A DNA stretch of 7,571 bases from Gemmatimonadota bacterium. Its GTDB lineage: Bacteria; Gemmatimonadota; Gemmatimonadetes; Gemmatimonadales; Gemmatimonadaceae. Below, piece after piece: positions 1 through 5,809 of this stretch (positions are counted from its first letter, which is position 1; each line of letters starts with the position of its first letter). Where the stretch lies: contig PLMM01000216.1 of assembly GCA_003142495.1 (NCBI GenBank), positions 1-7,571 of the forward strand. Direction: 5' to 3'. Below the pieces are notes generated by a model that made no database searches, was not told the origin of the DNA, and worked only from the letters and a program-made list of their open reading frames with translations. A program made the position numbers and the translations under genes.

Positions 1-200
1 GCGTTGATGCGGATGATCCAGAGCTTCCGGAACTCGCGCTTCTTGTTCTTGCGATCCCGATACGCGTAGACCCAGCCGCGCTCGACGTTTTCCTTCGCGG
101 CCTTCCAAAGTTTCGAGCGGGCGCCGAACGCACCGCGCGCCGCCTTCATGATCTGCTTCTTACGCTTGAGTCTTACGACGTTGCTTTTTACGCGTGGCAT
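1..200 (-). CDS. rplT: 50S ribosomal protein bL20 (3' end cut off by window edge)
   Basis: Ribosomal protein bL20 binds 23S rRNA early in 50S assembly. In several bacteria it also represses its own operon by binding the mRNA. The 66 complete residues visible start MPRVKSNVVRLKRKK and include AARGAFGARSKLWK, YAYRDRKNKKREFRKLWI and RIN, which is the highly basic N-terminal and RNA-binding part of bL20; the family is usually about 115-120 residues. The C-terminal half lies outside the window. The ATG at 198-200 is preceded by a strong Shine-Dalgarno (AAGGAG) that shares bases with the TAA stop of rpmI, so the two genes are tightly coupled with only 10 nt between them. It is the third gene of an infC-rpmI-rplT operon, the classic order. 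Identification is secure. Confidence 0.97.
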   Translation of the reverse strand, partial: MPRVKSNVVRLKRKKQIMKAARGAFGARSKLWKAAKENVERGWVYAYRDRKNKKREFRKLWIIRIN

Positions 201-210
201 AGTGGTCTCC

Positions 211-408
211 TTACGATTGCAGGAGGCGCTTCATACGCTTGATGTCACCCTTGGTCGCGATCAGACCCGGGCGGCGAAGATTGCGCTTCCGCTTTGGCGA
301 TTTCTTGGTCAGGATGTGGCTCTTGTAGGCCTTGAACCGCTTGACCTTGCCACTCGCTGTGAGTTTGAAGCGCTTCGCAGCGCCCTTGTGCGTCTTCATC
401 TTCGGCAT
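211..408 (-). CDS. rpmI: 50S ribosomal protein bL35
   Basis: Small basic protein of the large ribosomal subunit. The 65-residue product starts [15 protein letters not shown] and continues with the family hallmarks [24 protein letters not shown] and a C-terminal [10 protein letters not shown]. Its length is exactly typical for bL35 (about 64-66 residues). The ATG at 406-408 has a GAAAGGG ribosome binding site several bases upstream. It sits 24 nt after infC and 10 nt before rplT in the conserved operon order, so it is expected to be co-transcribed and controlled with them. Nothing in it looks unusual. Confidence 0.98.
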   Translation of the reverse strand: MPKMKTHKGAAKRFKLTASGKVKRFKAYKSHILTKKSPKRKRNLRRPGLIATKGDIKRMKRLLQS

Positions 409-432
409 TGAAATCCCTTTCGGTATGGCAGC

Positions 433-948
433 CTACTTCGGCGCCAGGATCATTGTCATGTTCTTGCCTTCCAGCTTCGCATCCGCCTCGATCTTGCCGA
501 TGTCCGCGAGATCCGCCGACACGCGATCGAGCACGTCCTTGCCAAGCTCCGGATGCGCGACCTGACGGCCGCGGAACATCATCGTGACTTTCACCTTGTT
601 CCCTTCTTCGAGGAATCGCCGAGCGTGCCGAGTTTTCGTGGCAAAATCGTGATCATCGATTCCAGGGCGGTACTTCACCTCTTTCAGGTGAATGACATGC
701 TGCTTCTTCTTCGCGACCCGCGCCATCTTCGCCTGCTCGAACTTGAACTTGCCGTAGTCCATGATTCGGACGACCGGCGGCCGAGCGAGCGGTGCGACTT
801 CCACCAGATCCAACCCTTGTGCCTCTGCCTGTGCGAGCGCGGTGTCCAGCTCGAGTATGCCAAGCTGGCTGCCGTCGGGCGCGATGACGCGAAGCGGACT
901 AATGCGAATCTGGCGGTTCACGCGGACGCGCTTGGTGCTATCCTGAAT
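433..948 (-). CDS. infC: Translation initiation factor IF-3, probable ATT start
   Basis: IF3 binds the 30S subunit, keeps it apart from 50S and proofreads start codon and initiator tRNA pairing. From the proposed start the product is 171 residues, matching the usual 170-180. The N-terminal domain (about 1-75) contains RVNRQIR and VRIMDYGKFKFEQ. A basic linker follows, and then a C-terminal domain with HLKEVKYRPGIDDHDF, KVKVTMMFRGRQ and a terminal MTMILAPK. No ATG, GTG or TTG lies at the right place. An ATT (948-946) has GGAG nine bases upstream, and ATT is the known autoregulatory start of E. coli infC. A GTG at 1044 is in frame but would add 32 non-IF3 residues translated through a transcription terminator, so I reject it. 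The start is an inference; the gene identity is secure. Confidence 0.95.
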   Translation of the reverse strand: MQDSTKRVRVNRQIRISPLRVIAPDGSQLGILELDTALAQAEAQGLDLVEVAPLARPPVVRIMDYGKFKFEQAKMARVAKKKQHVIHLKEVKYRPGIDDHDFATKTRHARRFLEEGNKVKVTMMFRGRQVAHPELGKDVLDRVSADLADIGKIEADAKLEGKNMTMILAPK

Positions 949-957
949 GGGCGATAT

Positions 958-961
958 CTCC
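958..961 (-). promoter_or_regulatory. Ribosome binding site that fixes the infC ATT start
   Basis: The minus strand reads GGAG, then nine bases, then ATT at 948-946. This is the only good Shine-Dalgarno near the conserved IF3 N-terminus. It begins only nine bases after the T-run of the leader terminator, so a transcript ending at that terminator lacks the ribosome binding site altogether. Confidence 0.7.
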
Positions 962-970
962 GACAAGGAC

Positions 971-1005
971 AAAAAAAATCGCGGACACCACTCCGGAGTC
1001 CGCGA
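971..1005 (-). terminator. Rho-independent terminator in the infC leader (attenuator)
   Basis: On the minus strand a perfect 8-bp stem, TCGCGGAC (1005-998) with GTCCGCGA (986-979), closes an 11-base loop. It is followed at once by eight T residues (978-971), the standard form of an intrinsic terminator. It points toward infC and ends just before the infC ribosome binding site. A terminator serving only the upstream hydrolase gene would leave no room for an infC promoter, so it is best read as a conditional terminator controlling infC-rpmI-rplT. In Bacillus subtilis the same operon is controlled by a leader terminator through protein L20. Whether this leader belongs to that RNA family cannot be decided by eye. 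Confidence 0.85.
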
Positions 1006-1133
1006 CGCGCGACGAGCACCCGCATGCGGGCGCCCATCGAACACTGAGACTCCAACAGCACACCAGGCGCTTGGAGCGCGAGGGCCGGAGGGTGAGAGCG
1101 AATGTGCTTCGCTCTACTTGATTGTCAGGGCGT

Positions 1134-1163
1134 AATTTACGGCGCCCTCGACTTATATGTCAA
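1134..1163 (-). promoter_or_regulatory. Candidate sigma-70-type promoter for the infC operon
   Basis: The minus strand has a perfect -35 box TTGACA (1163-1158), an 18-base spacer, and a weaker -10 TAAATT (1139-1134; four of six matches to TATAAT) in a locally AT-rich patch. Transcription would start near 1127. It lies just after the stop of the upstream hydrolase gene, where an operon promoter is expected. The -10 region sits inside an imperfect dyad (1127-1148). Confidence 0.55.
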
Positions 1164-1184
1164 CACCCTTGCCTCCGGGCTCGA

Positions 1185-2015
1185 TCAGGGCGCCAGCACG
1201 TACGCCTTCCCGTCGTGCGCCAACCGCCCCCATGCGTGCGTCGCGTCATGCTCAAACAGCAAGAGCCACTCCTCCTGCAATGCCCTCGCCAGCGTTCGGC
1301 GCTTGGTCTCCAGCGTCACCAGCGGCTCGACGTCGTAGCCCATGATCCACGGAAGCGGCAGGTGCGCCGCAGTGGGAACCAGATCGCCTGGAAAAAAGGC
1401 CTTCTCCCCCTTTGACTCGAGCAAGATCCCCTGATGAAAGGGGACGTGCCCCGGCGTCGGCAACACGGAGATTCCCGGGACGATCTGCTTCTCGCCTTCC
1501 ACGAGATCGAAAAGGCCCGCTTCCACGATCGGCGCAAAGTTGTGCGGGAAGTAGCTCGCCGCCGTCCGCTCGTTCGTGTGCGACGCGTACTCCAACTCGC
1601 CGCGCTGCACCACATACCGCGCCCGCGGAAACGTCGGCCACACCGCGCCCGCCTCATCGCGATATGTGTTCCCGCCGCCGTGATCGAAGTGCAGATGCGA
1701 ATCGATCACGAGCTTGATGTCGTCGGTGCTATGCCCGAGCGTCGCGAGCGCATCCTCGAGCGCCGTGCGCCCATTGGCGCCTTCGTTCTCGATTCCGTAG
1801 ATGCCGAGGAAACGATCGTTCTCCTTGTTCCCCGCCCCGCAGTCGATGAGCACGAGCCCATCATCATGCTCCACCAGAATGCAGCGCATGCCCAGCGGAA
1901 TTCTGTTCCGCTCGTCGGCGGGAATGCGGCGCTCCCAGAGCGGCTTCGGCACGACGCCGAACATCGCGCCGCCATCGAGCTTCTGCCCGCCGGCCTGCAG
2001 CGCGTGAATCTTCAT
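1185..2015 (-). CDS. Metallo-beta-lactamase-fold hydrolase, lactonase-like
   Basis: Cytosolic zinc hydrolase of 276 residues; no signal peptide is seen. The metal-binding set is complete: HLHFDH (H107, H109, D111, H112), a Gly-His in TPGH (H190), an Asp in FFPGD (D211) and a His in FEHD (H256). The SHLHFDHGG motif and the order of ligands resemble N-acyl-homoserine-lactone lactonases such as AiiA/AttM. However, the superfamily is broad (glyoxalases, RNases, phosphodiesterases), so the substrate is unknown. I chose the ATG at 2015, which gives MKIHALQAGG and has a GGTGGG stretch upstream; an ATG four codons earlier (2027) is also possible. The exonuclease stop is about 40 nt upstream, so it is probably the last gene of the arcA-exonuclease-hydrolase operon. 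No terminator is visible directly after it. Confidence 0.88.
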   Translation of the reverse strand: MKIHALQAGGQKLDGGAMFGVVPKPLWERRIPADERNRIPLGMRCILVEHDDGLVLIDCGAGNKENDRFLGIYGIENEGANGRTALEDALATLGHSTDDIKLVIDSHLHFDHGGGNTYRDEAGAVWPTFPRARYVVQRGELEYASHTNERTAASYFPHNFAPIVEAGLFDLVEGEKQIVPGISVLPTPGHVPFHQGILLESKGEKAFFPGDLVPTAAHLPLPWIMGYDVEPLVTLETKRRTLARALQEEWLLLFEHDATHAWGRLAHDGKAYVLAP

Positions 2016-2056
2016 CGAGCCCACCATGCGCGATTCGATCAACGGCTGCGGCGCGC

Positions 2057-3046
2057 TCACGCGGTGGTGTCCTTGTCGACTGGCCTCGGCATCGCCAGCT
2101 CTCCGCGCGAGCGCGGCCCCTTCGCCATGCTCTCGCCGAGGAGGCGCTCGAGATCGTCCCAGCTTCGGCACTCGCGCTCGCGCGCCTCATCGAGCAGCCG
2201 GAGGAGCACGTGCGCCGTCGCCACCGCATCGCCCGCCGCGCGATGGCGCGCGAGGATCTCGACGCCGTAGTAGTTCGCGACGGAGTCGAGGCGCCGGCTC
2301 CGCAGCTGCGGGAGCACGCGCCGCGCGAGCCGCACCGTGCAGAGCCGCCGCCCCGACAACCGCTGCCCCGTCGCGCGCTGTACCTCCGCCGTCACGAAGC
2401 GCCAGTCGAAGTCCGCGTTGTGCGCCACGAACACATGTCCCTCGAGCACACTCACCACCTGCTCGCAGATGTCGCGGAAGCGCGGCGCGTCCTTCACCAT
2501 CTCCCAGTTGATCTGCGTCAGATTCGTGATCATCGGCGGAATCGAGCGCTCGGGATTCACGAGCGTCGCGAAGCGCTCGGCGACCACGCCATCGCGCACC
2601 ACGATAGCCGCGATCTCCGTGATGCGATCGCCGCTCCACGGGCTCATTCCCGTCGTCTCGACGTCGACGACCACGTACGAGAGCGACGCGAGCTCGTCGC
2701 GCTCGACGCTCGCGTCGTAGCTCGAGCGATCCTCGCGCACCGCTTCGACCGCGACAGTCGGGCGCAGCGCCTGCGTGCGCGGCTCCAGTGCGAGCGACCA
2801 GCGCCCGTCGTGCGAGCGCACGAACTCCGGACGCTGCGCGAACAGCGCGAGCGCCATCGCCTCCGCCACGACCACTGGCGCGCCCGGCATCTGACACACG
2901 TGCTCGATCAGCGCCTTCGCATCCGCTGATCCATTCGACAGAAAGTCCACCGCCCGCTCGGTGAGCCGAGTCTCGGCGGGACGCGCGGCGATACCGTGCG
3001 CGCTCAGTCCCACGGATCCTCGCGATGCACGGGGAGCGTCATGCAT
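2057..3046 (-). CDS. DnaQ-like DEDDh 3'-5' exonuclease with extra N-terminal region
   Basis: Predicted two-metal-ion 3'-5' exonuclease of the DNA polymerase III epsilon/RNase T superfamily. In the 329-residue form the catalytic motifs are VVVDVETTG (D128, E130), HNADFD (D214) and HRAAGD (H268, D273), so all DEDDh residues are present. Residues 1 to about 120 precede the nuclease and are not part of it. They contain an alpha-helical stretch (RLTERAVDFL to MALALFAQRPEFV) ending in DGRWSLA, perhaps a small winged-helix-like domain; I do not recognise it. The ATG at 3046 has GGAGG nine bases upstream and makes the gene overlap the 3' end of arcA by 43 nt; a GTG at 3013, near the arcA stop, is the alternative. 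No polymerase gene is adjacent, so it may act in repair or nucleotide turnover rather than as the replicative proofreader. Confidence 0.85.
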   Translation of the reverse strand: MHDAPRASRGSVGLSAHGIAARPAETRLTERAVDFLSNGSADAKALIEHVCQMPGAPVVVAEAMALALFAQRPEFVRSHDGRWSLALEPRTQALRPTVAVEAVREDRSSYDASVERDELASLSYVVVDVETTGMSPWSGDRITEIAAIVVRDGVVAERFATLVNPERSIPPMITNLTQINWEMVKDAPRFRDICEQVVSVLEGHVFVAHNADFDWRFVTAEVQRATGQRLSGRRLCTVRLARRVLPQLRSRRLDSVANYYGVEILARHRAAGDAVATAHVLLRLLDEARERECRSWDDLERLLGESMAKGPRSRGELAMPRPVDKDTTA

Positions 3047-4239
3047 CGAGGGCCGCCTCCGGCGCGCACGAGCTCGGAGCCCTCGAAGGTGATGATCGCG
3101 CGCTCGCCGTCCTTCACGCGCTCGTCGCCCGTGAGAAAGTCGACCGAGGAGACGACGCGGAAGCCCTGCTTCCCCATCTCGACGATCGTCGCCTCGTTGC
3201 GCGAGTACGAGAGAATCACGCCCGGCCGCATCGCGACGAAGTTGCAGCCGCTCGCCCACTGCTCGCGCTCCTGCACCGAGCGGCGCGTGCCGCCGCAAAA
3301 CACCGGCGTCATCGGCAGCCCGACGTGCTCGAGCGCTGCGAAGACGTTCGGCATCTCCTGCATGTGCTCATTCCCCTTCTTGCGATAGAGAATCGGCAGC
3401 CGCTCGGGCCCAATGAAGTGTGGCGGATAGACCGCGCACAAATCGCGATCGAGCTGTGTGAAGATCATGTCGAGGTGGATCGCCGTGTTCTCCTTCGGCA
3501 TCACGACCACGATGACGTGGGTGATTGCGGTCTCCTCGAAGAGCTTCGCGGTGAGGTAATCGATGGCCGCGGGGCTCGAGCGCTCGCTGAAGCCGATGAT
3601 CACGGTGTCGTGGCGCAGCGGATGCACGTCGCCGCCCTCGAGCGTGTAATTGTGCCGCCGCTCCGCCGCGCCATCGTAGAGAATTCCCTTGTTCGCGAGC
3701 TGCGGATGGTGAAGGAAGAGGAGCTTCATGATGAGCTCCTCCGACCAGCGCACGGCGTAGCGCATGGAGCCGATCATCACGTGATCGCCGACGACCATCG
3801 CGGTGTCACGCGTAAAGAAGAGATTCGGCAGCGGCGGAAGGAGATAGCCGCCCTCGTTGAGCGAGCGGGCGAGCGGGCCCGGCTCCTCTTCCTCGCCCTC
3901 AATGAGCATCTCGACGAGCTCCTCCGGGCTGCGCTCTTCGATCTTGTTCGCGAGCGGGCCGGAGGGGACGATGTCGAGCGTCTCGCGCACGAGCAGGTCT
4001 CGTGCGGCGGGGATCGAGACGACGTCGGCGAGCAGATCGCGCACCGAGAGCACCGTCGTGAAGCGCTCGAGAATGGCCACGAGCCGGCGATGCTCCTTCT
4101 GGGCGTTCTCGAGGTCGATGATGTCGTCGTATAGAAAGTCCTCGCGGGTGTCGGGCGTCACCGCGAGGAGCTCGGGACCGGGCAGGTGGACGAGCACGGA
4201 GCGGAGCCGGCCGATCTCTGAAGAAACATGTACTGGCAT
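3004..4239 (-). CDS. arcA: Arginine deiminase
   Basis: Hydrolyses L-arginine to L-citrulline and ammonia, the first step of the ADI pathway, which can yield ATP when carbamoyl transferase and kinase follow. The 411-residue length fits the family. The active site is complete: FTRD (D145), LEGGDVH (E201, D204), AIHLD (H255, D257) and the nucleophilic cysteine in GGGPRCMTLP (C399). These match the catalytic Asp, Glu, His and Cys pattern of the Pseudomonas enzyme. I chose the ATG at 4239 because MPVHVSSEIGRLRSVLVHLPG is the normal N-terminus; an upstream ATG at 4287 would add 16 unlikely residues. No clear ribosome binding site precedes it. It faces rex across 82 bp, and downstream are a nuclease and a hydrolase rather than arcB or arcC. 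A related amidinotransferase activity is possible but less likely. Confidence 0.93.
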   Translation of the reverse strand: MPVHVSSEIGRLRSVLVHLPGPELLAVTPDTREDFLYDDIIDLENAQKEHRRLVAILERFTTVLSVRDLLADVVSIPAARDLLVRETLDIVPSGPLANKIEERSPEELVEMLIEGEEEEPGPLARSLNEGGYLLPPLPNLFFTRDTAMVVGDHVMIGSMRYAVRWSEELIMKLLFLHHPQLANKGILYDGAAERRHNYTLEGGDVHPLRHDTVIIGFSERSSPAAIDYLTAKLFEETAITHVIVVVMPKENTAIHLDMIFTQLDRDLCAVYPPHFIGPERLPILYRKKGNEHMQEMPNVFAALEHVGLPMTPVFCGGTRRSVQEREQWASGCNFVAMRPGVILSYSRNEATIVEMGKQGFRVVSSVDFLTGDERVKDGERAIITFEGSELVRAGGGPRCMTLPVHREDPWD

Positions 4240-4246
4240 GAGTGCA

Positions 4247-4320
4247 CACAAGTTAACCGCAGAGGCGCGCTGCGAGCCAGCGTTCATCTAGCAGCTTCCG
4301 TAGCGCGGTCCTAACTTGTG
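4247..4320. repeat. Inverted 9-bp repeat flanking the arcA-rex intergenic region
   Basis: TAACTTGTG occurs at 4312-4320 on the plus strand, reading toward rex, and at 4255-4247 on the minus strand, reading toward arcA, with 56 bp between them. Each copy lies just before its gene's start codon. The rex-side copy forms the left half of the Rex operator. The arcA-side copy holds only the TTGTG half-site. It may be a second weak Rex half-site, a shared promoter element, or chance. Confidence 0.6.
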
Positions 4321-4333
4321 AATGAATTCACAA
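4316..4333. promoter_or_regulatory. Rex operator (ROP) overlapping the rex start codon
   Basis: The sequence TTGTGAATGAATTCACAA is a perfect palindrome and matches the established Rex consensus TTGTGAA-n4-TTCACAA at every defined base. It covers the ATG of rex (4322-4324) and the first codons, so Rex bound here should block its own expression. High NADH would release it. It is also about 77 bp from the arcA start and could affect the divergent promoter. Confidence 0.9.
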
Positions 4334-4969
4334 GCCGCCCCGCCATTGAAGAGAATCGCCGATTCGACCGTCCGTCGCCTGTCGCTCTATCTCCGCTTCC
4401 TCGAGGAATTCGAGACGGCGGGGCTCACGACGGTATCCAGCGATGAACTGGCCGCCCGCGGCGGCACGACCTCCGCGCAAGTTCGGAAGGACCTCTCCTT
4501 CTTCGGCTCCTTCGGCAAGCGCGGGCTCGGCTACCAGGTGGCGGAGCTGACGCAGAGCATGCGGCGCATCCTCGGCCTCGAGCGCGACTGGCGAGTGATC
4601 ATCGTCGGCGTCGGGAAGATCGGTGCCGCGCTCGCGCAGTTCGAGGGCTTCCAGCAGCGCGGCTTTCGCGTGGTCGGCCTGTACGATTCCGATCCGGCGA
4701 AGGTCGGTCGCGAGATCTACCACCTGCCGGTGCGCGCGATCGAGTCGCTCTCCGAGGACAATCGCGAGCAGCCGGTCGACATCGCGGTGATAGCCGTGCC
4801 CGCCTCGGCCGCGCAACGCGTCGTCGATCAGGTGGTCGCCGCGGGAATCTCCGGCATCATGAGCTTCGCGCCGATTCAGCTGCACGTGCCGGCTGACGTC
4901 ACTTTGAATACGGTGAACATGGCGATGGAGCTCGAGCGGCTGTCGTTCGCGCTGTCGAATAGGGAGTAG
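4322..4969 (+). CDS. rex: Redox-sensing transcriptional repressor Rex
   Basis: Rex is a homodimeric repressor that senses the NADH/NAD+ ratio: NAD+-bound or free Rex holds its operators and NADH releases it, inducing respiratory and fermentative genes. The 215-residue product has an N-terminal winged helix (about 11-85) with STVRRLSLYLR and the recognition segment TTSAQVRKDLSFFGSFGKRG. A Rossmann domain follows with GVGKIG (96-101) and the acidic YDSD (around 122) after strand 2, and then a C-terminal domain-swap helix (MAMELERLSFAL). The ATG at 4322 lies inside a perfect Rex operator and lacks a Shine-Dalgarno. A TTG at 4346, giving MKRIADSTVRRL, is an alternative start that would leave the operator in the leader. 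Either way, autorepression is strongly implied. It is convergent with ksgA, 30 nt away. Confidence 0.96.
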   Translation: MNSQAAPPLKRIADSTVRRLSLYLRFLEEFETAGLTTVSSDELAARGGTTSAQVRKDLSFFGSFGKRGLGYQVAELTQSMRRILGLERDWRVIIVGVGKIGAALAQFEGFQQRGFRVVGLYDSDPAKVGREIYHLPVRAIESLSEDNREQPVDIAVIAVPASAAQRVVDQVVAAGISGIMSFAPIQLHVPADVTLNTVNMAMELERLSFALSNRE

Positions 4970-4999
4970 GGCGCGCGGGACACTTGATCGTCCGATGAG

Positions 5000-5797
5000 T
5001 TAAACCCACAGCCCTAGCGCGCGCCCCAGCGCGTAGAACTGCTCCGCGCTTAAAGTCTCCGGCCGCGCATCAGGATCGATCGCGCATGCGGCCAGCGCCG
5101 CCTCCGCATCCGTCGCACTTCGCTCCGCCACCGTGCGCACGACGCGCCGCATCTGCTTTCGCCTGAGCGCGAACGCCGCCTGCACGAAGATACGGAACGG
5201 CTCCTCCATTCCCGGCGCCACCACCGGCTCCGCGCGCGGCGTCACGCGCACCACTGCACTGTCCACGCGCGGCGGCGGATTGAACGCGCCCGCGGGAATG
5301 CGAAAGAGCAGCTCGACATCGGCCACCGCCTGCACGTTCACCGAGAGCGCGCCATAGTCGTCGGCGCCCGGCGCCGCGGCCATCCGCGCGGCAACCTCCT
5401 TCTGCACCAGCAGCACCGAGCGCAGCGCGCGCGGTTGCTTCAGCGCCTGAAAGAGAATCGGCGTGGTGATGTAGTACGGCACATTCCCCGCGAGCGCGTA
5501 CGCGCCACCCGCCGCCTCGCCGAGATTCACGTCGAGCACGTCGCCCTCGATGATCGTGAGTCGCGGCTCGTTCGCGTACTTCTCGCGCAGGAGCTCAACG
5601 AGCTTGCGGTCGATCTCGATCGCAACCACGCGCGCCGCACGCGCGAGCAGCGCGTCGGTGAGCGACCCGCGCCCCGGGCCGATCTCCACCACCGTCTCGG
5701 TTGGCGCCAGCGCGACCGCGTCCGCGATTCGCGCGAGGATGCGCGGATCGGTGAGGAAGTGCTGGCCGAGACTCTTCCGGATCGGCGGCGGCCGCAT
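5000..5797 (-). CDS. ksgA: 16S rRNA (adenine1518-N6/adenine1519-N6)-dimethyltransferase
   Basis: KsgA (RsmA) uses S-adenosylmethionine to dimethylate two adjacent adenines in helix 45 of 16S rRNA, a late checkpoint in 30S assembly. The product is 265 residues, normal for the family. The N-terminus RKSLGQHFLTD (7-17) is diagnostic. SAM motif I is VEIGPGRGSLT (37-47), the ribose-binding acidic residue is E61, EGDVLD holds D86, and the catalytic NVPYYITTPI is at 105-114. The C-terminal region has AAFALRRKQMRR. The start at 5797 is 12 nt after the stop of the phosphatase gene, with only a weak ribosome binding site, which suggests translational coupling. Its linkage to a sigma-regulation module is less usual than linkage to pdxA or apaH. 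Loss of KsgA typically gives kasugamycin resistance. Confidence 0.97.
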   Translation of the reverse strand: MRPPPIRKSLGQHFLTDPRILARIADAVALAPTETVVEIGPGRGSLTDALLARAARVVAIEIDRKLVELLREKYANEPRLTIIEGDVLDVNLGEAAGGAYALAGNVPYYITTPILFQALKQPRALRSVLLVQKEVAARMAAAPGADDYGALSVNVQAVADVELLFRIPAGAFNPPPRVDSAVVRVTPRAEPVVAPGMEEPFRIFVQAAFALRRKQMRRVVRTVAERSATDAEAALAACAIDPDARPETLSAEQFYALGRALGLWV

Positions 5798-5809
5798 GCG
5801 TGCCGTCGC

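Larger units (their letters stand above)
949..1127 (-). ncRNA. Structured 5' leader RNA of infC-rpmI-rplT (L20-leader-like candidate)
   Basis: About 180 nt lie between the inferred transcription start and infC, unusually long for so compact a genome. Successive hairpins are visible on the minus strand: AGAGCGAA/TTCGCTCT with a 5-base loop (1095-1115, perfect 8 bp); CTCCAA/TTGGAG (1050-1076) with inner GC pairs; GCGCCCG/CGGGTGC with a 4-base loop and one G-U pair (1016-1033); and the terminator (971-1005). The segment 1047-1055 can alternatively pair with 993-1001 inside the terminator 5' side, giving a possible antiterminator. This layout fits an attenuation leader. The effector is unknown; bL20 is the obvious candidate from the operon's content and from known cases. 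Confidence 0.55.

Noticed and set aside
971..1005. Reading this terminator simply as the end of the upstream hydrolase transcript
   Set aside because: It lies about 180 nt past that stop codon and leaves no space for an infC promoter before the ribosome binding site. It may also stop read-through from upstream, but its main role must concern infC.
918..1037. 39-codon leader ORF on the minus strand starting ATG GGC GCC, ending inside infC
   Set aside because: No Shine-Dalgarno, arginine-rich GC-driven composition, no run of codons for one amino acid as in a leader peptide, and it overlaps the infC start region. Probably chance.
949..1044. In-frame N-terminal extension of infC from a GTG at 1044
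   Set aside because: It would read through the terminator stem and T-run, has no ribosome binding site, and adds 32 residues unlike any IF3.
1434..2270. Long plus-strand open frame opposite the hydrolase and exonuclease genes
   Set aside because: It spans the junction of two recognisable minus-strand genes and encodes no known motif.
4240..4321. Explicit -35/-10 promoters for arcA and rex
   Set aside because: TAACTT near each start could be a poor -10, but no convincing -35 lies 16-18 bases upstream in either direction, so I do not annotate one.
4969..5026. GGGCGCGC ... GCGCGCCC inverted repeat between rex and ksgA as a bidirectional terminator
   Set aside because: The loop is 42 nt, there is no T-run on either strand, and the right arm is inside ksgA; repeats of this kind are expected in GC-rich coding DNA.
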